In this document: one piece after another, positions 20,255 to 30,440 of the stretch
Layout: each line of letters opens with the position of its first letter
Numbering within the stretch: position 1 is the first letter of the stretch
Assembly: GCA_036023115.1 (NCBI GenBank)
Contig: JAYKKT010000076.1
Coordinates: 248,001-312,000 of the forward strand
Reading direction: 5' to 3'
DNA length: 64,000 nt
From: Brasenia schreberi
Taxonomy: Eukaryota > Streptophyta > Magnoliopsida > Nymphaeales > Cabombaceae
Position numbers and translations under genes: made by a program
The notes under the pieces: model-generated
Seen by the model: the letters and a program-made list of their open reading frames with translations, nothing else
What the model was told of the DNA's origin: nothing
The model's database searches: none

Positions 20255-22009
20255 ACCCTAACTCTATCAAAGCCCTTCTCTACCACCTCTCCACTCCTAG
20301 CCACCCACCCTATCATCATCTCAGCCTTTGCCACCACCCTTTTCACCTAGCCGAACCTAGCATAACTCAAACTGCCGGCCACTACCTAACCATCCTATCC
20401 CATTCGGCCTTCCCCTAGGTGTCCCATTCGGCCTTCCCACAAACTCTCCTTTAGGTCCAGTTTCCCTAAACTCTCAACTCCCCTAGTGACCCTAAAAAAA
20501 CTCACTCGTTCAGCCCCTTTAACCCCCCACCTCGAGGCGACATCCACTTGCAACCGGCCACCTTCGAGGCGTCCATCCCGCGCCCCACTTGCAGCCGGCC
20601 AGCACCTTTGGTCACCTATCCTCGCGGAGCTCCCGTTTGCAGCCCAAGGCGAAGGTCAAGCCCACGCTCAAGCAAGGCCTCTACGGACCAGCTACTCGTA
20701 AGTGCCTAAACTCGGTCCTTAGTTGTATACTTGCTTGAGATTCAATTTGATACGGGGTTGTAATAACGGAGCATAGTCTCCCCCCGCTTGTAATAACGTG
20801 GCTTGGCACAACCACACACGTGCACTCCCTTAGTCGTGCACGATTTTGAACACACACGGGCCTAATCAGCCCCTAATACATAAGTGTATATATATACTTT
20901 CATTTTCGAAGGGTTTTGTTTAAGTTGGGTGCGTTGTCTTTCAATTCAAGCACTCACACACATTGAGCTTTCGCTCTTAGTTGAAAGACCCAAGTAAGGG
21001 CCGACCTATACTAGTTGGGTTTCATTTCATGTCGTGTGAGTAAGTCTTTCAATTCAAGCACTCTCACACACATTGAGCTTTCGCTCTTATTTGAAAGACC
21101 CAAGTAAGGGCCGACCTATACTATTTGGGTTTCATTTCATGTCGTGTGAGTAAGTCTTTCAATTCAAGCACTTTCACACACATTAAGCCTTCGCTCTTAC
21201 TCCCAAGACCTTAGTAAAGGCCTTATTGCAGTTATATTTGGGTTTCATTTATGTCGTGTGTGTAGTATTTCAATTCAAGCACTCTCACACACATTGAGCC
21301 TTCGCTCTTACTCCCAAGACCTTAGTCAAGGCCATACTGCAATTTATATTTGGGTTTAATTTCATGTCGTGTGTGTAAGTCTTTCAATTCAAGCACGCAC
21401 CCACATTGAGCCTTCGCTCTTATTTGCAAGACCCGAGTAAGGGCTCATATACATAAGCTATATACATATTTCCCTTCGGTTATTTCCCTTCAGTATTGTC
21501 TTTACATTTCGGGTTTTCCCTTTGGAGTAGCGTGAGTTTGCATTTGCATCTACGCCATACCACGAGGTAGGACGCATATTGCATCAAAGCAAGCCCCGCT
21601 CGAATTCGCCCATGTAGTGGAGTGTTCATAACACACAAACTAGGTGGCCCGAAAAGGGATAAAAGAAAAGACTTAGGCACGTGCAAATCCACGTGATCTA
21701 AAATATGCAAATCGCATCTTAAAGACCCGAAATAGACACCTCGAACCGCTTCGTAGACTTTCTCTCCAAAAACTCGATTTTTGCAAAGCGTACAGACTGA
21801 CCCTTGCGCATCGGTGCAAGAAGGTCTGCGACGACTAGAGCTTACTTGCTCACAGTCGCCACGTTTAGAAGTCAGTGTTAAAAATATCTTCGCTAGCTTA
21901 AGTATGGTAGCTGGCACGCCCTGTTTGTATACATAGGCCTTAGACACAAGAGAGGATCCACTCCGAGCACTGAAAAAGGCGAAGAGGCGGGGATTTTCGC
22001 GCGTCTACA

Positions 22010-22465
22010 GGTTCTAAACGGACGATTTGTGCGGGGTCTGACAGCATCAGTACTCTGTCTGCATTGGGTCTTCGCCAACATGGTCGTCCGCCTCCGTTTC
22101 TGCCTTCCGGAGATGACTTCAAATGACATTTTGATAAAAACAGGGTCTTGGACGTTCGAGATCCTGGGGGCATGGATGTGATACAAGAGTTGCTGTGCCG
22201 GGCTTGACATGTGCTCCGGTTCCAGGCTCTCCTTGACTTCGCTGGTCCTGTCTTGATTAGGCCAAGCTGCTTTGGGGTTTCAAAAACGTGTTTTAAAAGG
22301 TTTTCAAAAGCCATATTATATATTTTTGAAATATGAAGTTTAAAACATATATACAGGGTTGTCTGGAAGGCTCCTGGGTTTCCAGACTCAAAATAGCCCT
22401 TTGGGGCTGCTTGTACAAAACCAGGTTTGTTTTGAAGAAATTCATGGGATTTCGGGGTGTTTACA
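22010..22465 (-). mobile_element. LTR L6 fragment in Eb's protease region
   Basis: Ends at 22465 with a precise LTR terminus (GGTGTTTACA, i.e. TGTAAACACC in minus sense) and is cut at 22010 by the 3' end of Ec. It abuts protease codons with no polypurine tract, so it is more likely a separate LTR or element inserted in the protease gene than Eb's own 3' LTR. GTATC (22466-22470) would be the target repeat. The rest lies left of the window. Confidence 0.82.
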
Positions 22466-22699
22466 GTATCTAGTGATAACGATGGGGCTTGGGTTTACTG
22501 AAGTCAAGGTGACTCCGATTTGATACGCCACATGAAGTGGAAGGATGTTAAGCCCTCCTCCCCCATCGACTAGGAACCTGTCCAAAGAGTGGTTATTTAG
22601 AACCACCTTGATATGCAGGGCCTGGTTATGGGACTCGTAGGGTCTATCTACATCATCTTCCTAAAAGGTGATGGGCGATTTTGCTCCTATTAAAGCCAC
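22466..22699 (-). pseudogene. Element Eb protease fragment
   Basis: Conceptual translation on the minus strand gives a retropepsin-like segment: HIKVVLNN, then RFLVDGGGGLNILPL. This aligns in position with the VDxGSSxNIL active-site loop of plant Ty3/gypsy proteases. The D-G-G core keeps the catalytic Asp, but the usual Ser/Thr position is changed. Stops at the 5' edge (TAA at the end of the preceding ORF and a TAG after SPITF) break the frame. The segment ends at VITRY, where L6 begins, so the C-terminal flap half, RT and everything downstream are displaced beyond the window. Confidence 0.75.
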
Positions 22700-23152
22700 T
22701 TAGGCAGACAGGGATTCCGGACTTATGTTCGAATCGACCTTGGCTCTTTCTAGAATTTTCTCTAGCACGAGTCTATGCCTAGGCGAGGTTTGTATAAGCT
22801 CTAGGATAGACATGTTGATAGGAATCTTTGAAAGGTGGTTTTCGAAGTCATAAGGATTTAGGATGACTTTATCCTTGTCTTCTTTTGGCAGAACTCCAGG
22901 AATACATGCTTTTGAGGGGCCAGGCACAGTGCTTACCTTTTTAGCACTTTGTAGGTGCGGGGGTTGATAGATCCTCCCGGATCTAGTAACTTCCCCCACG
23001 ACCAGCCTAGGGTTCGGACTAAATTTGGCTCTAAGTATGAGTTGAGGAGCACCTTGAAGTTTTAAAACTGGTTTAGCCAGGGATTCAGCTTTTGGTGTCC
23101 CCGGATGACGACTTGGGCGGGCTTCTTGTACAGTACAAGAGTGGGCACACAA
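22700..23152 (-). pseudogene. Element Eb gag-protease linker region
   Basis: 150-codon frame that overlaps the end of the gag frame by 91 bp in a different phase. It contains VTRSGRIYQP and a conserved-looking stretch (NPYDFENHLSKIPINMSILEL) just upstream of protease, both placed as expected between gag and protease in Tat-type elements. The phase change near 23090 could be a frameshift mutation or a programmed shift; with stops elsewhere I favour mutation. Function of the linker is unknown. Confidence 0.65.
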
Positions 23153-24591
23153 GTGGGTCGACCAGACTCAGGTTTTTGCGCTAGTTCCTTTGAAAAGGTG
23201 AGGGTACATACCTCCTTTCCTTTCCCACTACCACAGGCATGCTTGGGAAAGGGTTCTTTGAAGATAGCTTGAGGTGGCTCAGGTTCCGCAGTGACCTGGA
23301 GTCGGCCCTCCGCTATCAAGTTCTCGATTTTATTTAAAAGGGAGAAACAACGTTTGGTATCATGGCCTTTGAGCCGATGATACTTATAAAATCGATTTAA
23401 ATACCCCCCTTTGGAAGTGACTCCTTCAGGGATTTCGAGAAGTTCTATCATGCCCTGGGCAAGTAGGAGGTCTAGGACCTCCGACACAGGTTGCCCCAGC
23501 GGTGTGTACTCCCGTTTTTCAATCGGTTTTTGAAAGATTCGCTCCCTTTTGTTTTCTAGTTTTTCAAAATTTTTGGAAGTGCCTGCCACGCCTAGATCCA
23601 CCCGGACATTGGCGATTTTATGGGGCTTTGCCCCTTTGTCCATCGTGGGTAGCCCATAAGTGATGGGCTTTTCCAAGCGGGTTTTAGAAACGGCACTTCC
23701 TTTCCATAAGTGATCGTATGTCCCTTTTCTCAAGTTTGTTTCGAAAAGGGATGCCTTTTTGATCAACTTATGGAAAGTTGAGATCTCATGGAGCGAGAGA
23801 AGGGTCTTTAACTCGCTTTTAAAGTTATCTAGGATGAGCATGACTACGCATCCTTCGGATATGGGCTCTTGCACTTGGCCCAAAAGTGACCTCCATCATA
23901 TAATGAAGGCATGTACGTCTTCGTTCATGCCTTGCTTCATATCCCTTAATGTGTTTAAAGTTGGCGTGACTTCTACGTTGTGTGCAAATCTTTGCATGAA
24001 GTTGTTCGCTAGCTCTTCAAAAGTAGCGAACTGGCTTAAGTCATAGGAAGCCAGCCATTTGGCAGCTGTGCCTTTAAGGGATAAAGGGAACCAATACACC
24101 CATTTCATCGAGTCAATTTTTTTCTTATGGGCTCGACGCGAGAAAAGTTGCAAGTGAGACCTAGGCTCTCCCATGCCATCATATTGATGGAAGTTCGGTA
24201 TTTCATCATCACTGTCTGTTTCGTAATCCATAGGAAGGAAATCAGACATGGCGTAACTCCTTTTCTCTTTATTCTGCCCTTTCAGCAGCTGCTGTAGGGC
24301 TTTACGGTCCTTTTGTGTGAAGGACTCGTGGTATTGGTTGCCTTCCATTACGGAGGCCTCTTTGTGCTTGCGAGGTTTTTCAGATTTTTTCTTGGCCCTT
24401 TGTTCACCGTTTGATGAACACGAATCACCTACTTCAGCCTCTTGGCTGAGAGCATCGATTTTGGCCTCGAATTCCCTTCTCAGGTCCTCTATCTCGTCTA
24501 GTTTGATCTTGTTTTTCAAAATCCTCCTAGAGTGAGAACTTGATGTGCATGAGCCTTGGCTTGACACTTCACTTGGGTTGAATTTTGACAT
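23062..24591 (-). pseudogene. Element Eb gag (nucleocapsid/capsid precursor), one nonsense mutation
   Basis: Starts at ATG 24591, 119 bp downstream of the PBS. Residues ~28-55 are charged and could form a coiled coil (LDEIEDLRREFEAKIDAL). Residues ~135-231 match the retrotransposon gag core (WFPLSLKGTAAKWL, NNFMQRFAHN). A TGA at 23896-23898 splits the protein; the same frame continues from 23895 (WRSLLGQVQEP). The TGA looks like a C-to-T change of an Arg codon, an inference from gag homologues. Further on is a CCHC-like knuckle, FYKYHRLKGHDTKRC, in which the first Cys is Tyr, so zinc binding is probably lost. Gag would package element RNA into virus-like particles; this copy cannot. Confidence 0.85.
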
Positions 24592-24709
24592 GCTTTTCGA
24601 GCTTTTTCAAAATTCCTAAGTACAAGTAAAGAAAAGAAAGTTAAAACAACACCTCTTTGAAAATCTTTTCGCGAGTTTCCTAGAGTAACTCGATTTTTGA
24701 AAGACTCAC

Positions 24710-24727
24710 GTCCCACCGGGTGTGCCA
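24710..24727 (-). promoter_or_regulatory. Primer-binding site of Eb
   Basis: TGGCACACCCGGTGGGAC on the minus strand, six bases (GAAGTT) after the LTR end at 24734. It begins TGG, complementary to the CCA end of a tRNA. The tRNA species was not identified. This is the only PBS in the window, and it fixes the LTR boundary and Eb's orientation. Confidence 0.88.
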
Positions 24728-24733
24728 AACTTC

Positions 24734-25221
24734 TGTAGACGCAGAAAATCTCCACTTCCTGGTTCTTAGGCCTGGAGCGAACCTTTTCGTGTGTCTAAGT
24801 CCTATTTAAATAAACAGGACATGCCAGCTAGCTTACCTAAGCTAGCGAAGATATATTCTAGAACCTGACTTCTAACGTGGCGACTGTGAGCAAGCAAGCT
24901 CTTGTCGTCACAGACCTTCTTGCATTGATGCGCATGGTCAGTCTATACGCTTTTAAAGATCAAGTTTTGGATATAAAGACCTACGAAAGCGGTTCGAGGT
25001 GTTTGATTCGGGTCTTGTTTGTACAATTTTCAGATTTTAGATCACGTGGATTTGCACGTGCCTAAGTCTTTCTTTTTATCCCTTTACGGGCTACCTAGGT
25101 GTGTGTTATGAACACTCCACTAAATGTGGCGACTTTGAGCGGGAGTATGGGGTTTTGCTTTGATGCAATATGCGTCCTAACTCGTAGTATGGTGTATATG
25201 CAATGCAAACTCATGCTACTC
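24734..25221 (-). mobile_element. LTR L7 of Eb, piece a (3' end of the 5' LTR)
   Basis: Begins TGTAGACGCAG next to the PBS spacer and runs to GCTACTCTA, where L8 starts. The homologous sequence resumes at 28782 (AAGACAATGCC). About 20 bp of L7 between the two points are missing. Confidence 0.85.
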
Positions 25222-28200
25222 TATAGATGCGGCAAAAATCCCCACCTCTTCGCCTTATCAGGGGCTTGGAGCGGATCCTCTCGTGCGTCTAAGGCCTATT
25301 TATATAAACAGGGCGTGCCAGCTAGCTTACCTAAGCTAGTGAAGATATATTTTAAACTGACTTCTAATCGTGGCGACTGTGAGCAAGTGAGCTCTTGTCG
25401 TCACAGACCTTCTTGCACCGATGCACAAGGGTCAGTCTGTACGCTTTGAAAAATCAAGTTTTTGGGGTAGAAAGCCTACGAAGCGGTTCGAGGTGTTTTA
25501 ATTCGGGTCTTTTAGATGCGATTGTAGATTTTAGATCACGTGGATTTGTACGTGCCTAAGTCTTTCCTTTTATCCCTTTATGGGCCACCTAGTTTGTGTG
25601 TTATGAACACTCCACTACATGGGCGAATTTGAGCGGGGCTTGCTTTGATGCAATATGTGTCCTACCTCGTGGTATGGCGTAGATGCAATGCAAACTCACG
25701 CTACTCCAAAGGGAAAACCCGAAATGTAAAGACAATGCCGAAGGGAAATAACCGAAGGGAAATAGTCGAAGGGAAATAACCGAAGGGAAATGACTTGTAA
25801 TGTAAATGCCGAAGGGAGATATGTATATAGAGTATGTATATGGGCCCTTACTCGGGTCTTGCAAATAAGAGCGAAGGCTCAATGTGGGTGCGTGCTTGAA
25901 TTGAAAGACTTACACACACGACATGAAATTAAACCCAAATATAACTTGCAGTATGGCCTTGACTAAGGTCTTGGGAATAAGAGCGAAAGCTCAATGTGTG
26001 TGAGTGCTTGAATTGAAGTACTATGCACACAACATGAAATTAAACCCAAATAGTATAACACAACCCTTACTTGGGTCTTTCAAATAAGTGCGAAGGCTCA
26101 ATGTGTGTGAGTGCTTGAATTGAAGACTTACACACACGACATGAAACGAAAACCCAAATAGTATAGGTCGGCCCTTACTTGGGTCTTTCAAATAAGAGCG
26201 AAGGCTCAATGTGTGTGAGTGCTTGAATTGAAAGACTTACAGACACGACATGAAATGAAAACCCAAATAGTATAGGTCAGCCCTTACTTGGGTCTTTCAA
26301 ATAAGAGCGAAGGCTCAATGTACGTGAGTGCTTGAATTGAAAGACTTACACACACGACATGAAATGAAAACCCAAATAGTATAGGTCGGCCCTTACTTGG
26401 GTCTTTCAAATAAGAGCGAAGGCTCAATGTGTGTGAGTGCTTGAATTGAAAGACAACACACCCAACTTAAGCAAAACCCTACGAAAATCAAAGTATAAGT
26501 ATATATTTATGTATTAGGGGCTGATTAGGCCCGTGTGTGTTCAAAATCGTGCACAACTAAGAGAGTGCACGTGTGTGGGTGTGCCACGCCACGTTATTAC
26601 AAGCGGGGGGAGACTACGCTCCGTTATTACAACCCTGTATCGAATTGAATCTTAAGCAAGTATACAACTAAGGACCGAGTTAGGCACTTACTAATAGCTG
26701 GTCCGAAGAAGCCTTGCTTGAGCGTGGGCTTGGCCTTCGCCTTGGGCTGCAAAAGGAAGCTCCACGAGGTTGAACGGCAAGGGGAGGTGCTGGCCGGATG
26801 TCCTTGGTGCGCGGAAGAGGCGCCTTGAAGATGGCCGGCTGCTAAGGATGGGCTAGTTTTGGTGTATTGGGCTAAAGGGCCTAAGTAGGATCACTAAGGG
26901 AGTATGGCACTAAGGGAAGGGAACTAGCTAGGGGAAGGTTATGGCTGGCGGATGGCTGGTTGAATGAAGAGGATGACAGTCGGTTGGAGTGGCCGACTAG
27001 AAGGACTGGATGGTGGCGGGTTGCTAGGGTGGCTAGGAGTGGTGTAAGGGAAGGGAACTAGCTAGGAGATGGGGTCAAGTGGTAGTGGGTGTAGTGAGTG
27101 TAGTGGGGTGATATGGACAGGTCTTAGGGAGTCGGATAGGGTGGCCGAATGGAGCTAAGGTGTCTAGGTGGTGGCGGGTAGTTAGGGTGGTTACGGGCCT
27201 GGCCGAGTGGGAATGGTGGCAGCAAGTGGAATGGCTGGTGTTAGGGTGATATGGTAGGGGGTTAGGTGGCTGAGAGTGGAGAGGGAGTGGAGAAGGTGAG
27301 ATGAAGGATGGGGTACTAACCGTGCTTGAAGAGAGGCGGTGGATGGAAGAGAGGAGCCGGGTGGTTGGGATGCGCAGGAGGGAGTTCAGCCGGGAAGAAG
27401 GGCAGCGATGTGGGCCTTGGCTGGAGTGGTGGTGGTGGTGGGCTGTGGGGCAAGTGGAGCAGGATGGGAGTCGGCTGAGTTGGGGAGTGGAGGGCCTGGC
27501 TGGTGGAAGGTGGGGCTTCAAGATGAAAAACCCGCCCCAAAGGGGGGAGGGTTTATATAGGGCTGGGCTAGGTCGGTTAGGGCTGGTTTTGGGGTAGTGG
27601 TTAGGTGGTTTAGGTAGGGTGGTGTGGTGATAAGGTGGGCTGGAAAGGGTAGGGCCAGATATTTTAAATACAAGTGGTTTGGGTAGGTTGTGTGCTAGGG
27701 GTGGTTTAGAGGTTTAGGGTTTAGCTAGGTGGGTTGGTTTTAGGGTGAGGTTTAGTGAGGTAGGTTAGGTGATTAGGCTACGATTAGGCTAGGTTTAGGG
27801 AAATTAACCTAGGTTTAGGGAAGGATTAGGGAAGTGGGTTAGGTGATTAGGTTGGGATTAGGGAAGTGGGTTAGGTGATTAGGCTTAGATTAGGACTGGA
27901 TTAGGGTAGAAGGCTAGGGTTAGGTGTTTTGGGTTAGGTTTAGGTGAAGGAGCTCCCTTTGCATGACCCATAGACCCTAATCATATCATGTTGGTGCAGC
28001 CCTAGGTTAGGTTTTGGCTAATTACAAGCTTAAACCCACTTAATTAGGCTAACCCACATGATTAACCCCAAACTTGACACACAAGTCACGCTTAATTACA
28101 ACACACACTTGATCTTATCCACCCCCACTCTCTCTCAAGCCCATAATCCCATGTGAAATTTAAGTGGGCCCCACCTCCATTTATGAGAAGGTGATATGGG

Positions 28201-28781
28201 CCATGGATATGGATATTGGATTGGATTTTTGAATCCAAATCCAAATCTAAATCCATACATGGGTTTGGATTGGGATCTGGATATATATGGTCCAGATCCG
28301 ATCCAAACTGAACTCTGACTCCTTCGAGCTGTGTTCGAAATGAACGGTTTGTGCGGGGCCTGACAGCATCAGTACTCCGTCTGCGTTGGGTCTTCGCCAA
28401 CATGATCGTCCATCTCTGTTTTCACCTTTCGGAGATGACTTCAAACAATGTTTCGATGATAACAGGGTCTTGGACTTTCGAGATCCTGGGGGTGTGGATT
28501 TGATACGAGAGTTGCTGTACCGGGCTTGACATGTGCTCCGGTTCCGGGCTCTCATTAGCTTTTCTGGTCCTGTCTGGATTAGGCCAAGCTGCTTCGGGGT
28601 TTCAAAATGTGTTTTAAAAGGTTTTCAAAAAGCCATATTATATATTTTTGAAATATAAGGTTCAAAACATATATACAGGGGTGTTTGGAAGGCTCTTGGG
28701 TTTCCAAACTCAAAATAGCCCTTTGGGGCTGCTTTTACAAAACCAGATGGATTTGAGAAATTCGTGGGATTTCGGGGTGTT
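25222..28781 (-). mobile_element. LTR L8, nearly complete, inserted in L7
   Basis: 3560 bp from TAGATGCGG (terminal TG lost or altered) to GGGGTGTTTA (final CA lost). It sits between L7 pieces a and b. Contents: tandem array about 25860-26455, leader and TATA complement near 27550, telomere-like block about 27700-27950. It belongs to the older LTR variant with a TATATAAA-type box. Its first 2.09 kb are almost collinear with L14 (53635-55729). Confidence 0.85.
25860..26455 (-). repeat. Tandem array in L8
   Basis: Five to six 108-112 bp units, each marked by GAGCGAA(A/G)GCTCAATGTG. Two units carry an ACACAAC/TATAACACA variant not seen in the younger LTRs; the same variant occurs in L14. Confidence 0.88.
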
Positions 28782-30440
28782 TAAAGACAATGCCGAAGGG
28801 AAATGACTTGTAATGGAAATTGCTGAAGGGAAATTGCTGAAGGGAAATGACTTGTAATGAAAATTGCCGAAAGGGAAATATGTATATAATATATATATGG
28901 GCCCTTGCTCGGGTCTTGCAAATAAGAGCGAAGGCTCAATGTGGGTGCATGCGAGAATTGAAGTACTACACACACGATATGAAATGAAACCCAAATATAA
29001 CTTGCAATATGGCCTTAACTAAGGTCTTGGGAATAAGAGCAAAAGCTCAATGTGTGTGAGTGCTTGAATTGAAGTACTACGCACACAACATGAAATTAAA
29101 CCCAAATATAAATTGCAGTATGGCCTTAATTAAGGTCTTGGGAATAAGAGCGAAAGCTCAATGTGTGTGAGTGCTTGAATTGAAGTACTATGCACACAAC
29201 ATGAAATTAAACCCAAATATAACTTGCAATATGGCCTTAACTAAGGTCTTGGGAATAAGAGCGAAAGCTCAATGTGTGTGAGTGCTTGAATTGAAGTACT
29301 ACGCACACAACATGAAATTAAACCCAAGGATAGTATAACACGGCCCTTACTTGGGTCTTACAAATAAGAGCGAAGGCTCAATGTGTGTGCGTGCTTGAAT
29401 TGAAAGACAACACACCCAACTTAAGCAAAACCCTACGTAATTTAAAGTATATACATAAATTTATATCTTAGGGGTTGATTAGGCCCGTGTGTGTTCAAAA
29501 TCGTGCATGACTAAGAGCGAGGTAGGCTCAAGTGCACGTGTGTGTGGGTGTGCCAAGCCACGTTATTACAAGCGGGGGGAGACTATGCTCTGTTATTACA
29601 ACCTCGTATCAAATTTAATTTAAGCAAGTCTATAACTAGGGACCGAGTTAGGCACTTACTTATAGCTGGTCCGGAGGTGACTTGCTTGAGCGTAGGGTTG
29701 GCTTCGCCTTGGGCTGCAAGAGGGAGCTCCTCGGAATGGAATGGCAAGGGGGGATGCTGGCCGGGTGACTCGGGTGCGCGGGAAAGGCGCCTTGAAGGTG
29801 GTCGGCTGCTAGGAAGGTGATGCCTTGATGCTTTTGGGTTAAGGTGACTAAGGAGGGTCACTAAGGGATAGTGTAGAGTTAGGAAAAGGTGGCGCTAAGG
29901 GGAGCCTAAGGGAATGCCTAAGGGAAAGTATGGCTGGCCGGGAGGTGGGGCAATCGGCTAGGGTGGCCGACTAAGGGGAGTTTAGTGGTGGCCGGGTGCT
30001 AGGGTGGCTATGTAATGGCAAGGATGGGAAGGGAGCTAGCTAGGGTGCGGTGTAAGGTAGAGCTAAGGGCTGGTGGAAAGGGGTATGGGCAGGTCCTAGG
30101 GAACCAAGTGGGGTGGCTGGGTATCACTAGGGGAAGTGGTTCAAGGCGGGTGATGTAAGGTGGAGGTCTGGCCGAATGGGTAGGGATGACGGGTAGGTGG
30201 TGTTGGCAGGAGGTTGTGGTGGTGTGGGTGGTTGAGAGTGGAGGGGGAGTGAAGAAGAGGTGGAGCTAAGTGTAGGGTACTAACCGGCTGATGAAGAGGA
30301 GCGATGGATGGAAGAAGGGCAGTCGGGTGGTGAAGGTTGCCGCGTGGAGTGGAGTTCGGCCGGGGGATGAAGGTGGCGCGAGGTGGAGCTTGGCTGGAGT
30401 AGCGGTGGTGCAGGTGGAAGGAGGGTAGCAAGGTGGAAGG
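28782..30440 (-). mobile_element. LTR L7 of Eb, piece b
   Basis: Resumes L7 at AAGACAATGCC. Holds 14-bp repeats, a tandem array (about 28910-29405) and the leader region, ending at GGTGGAAGG where Ef is inserted; GAAGG 30436-30440 is the target repeat. No gene seen. Confidence 0.88.

Larger units (their letters stand above)
18758..22009 (+). mobile_element. LTR L5: complete 3' LTR of Ec
   Basis: 3252 bp with both termini (TGTAAACACC, GCGTCTACA). Order inside: hairpin block 19237-19282, telomere-like block about 19610-19870, TATA 19993-20002, C-rich leader with GTAAGT near 20249 and 20698, tandem array about 20940-21440, short 14-bp repeat block near 21471-21500, conserved 3' end. The next 5 bp, GGTTC (22010-22014), are the expected target-site copy and lie inside an older antisense LTR (L6). 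Confidence 0.93.

Noticed and set aside
24841..25060. tRNA-like or small RNA gene in the LTR end (AGCTAGCTTAC...AAGCTAGC inverted repeat)
   Set aside because: Only a short palindrome; no cloverleaf, and the sequence is common to all LTR 3' ends.
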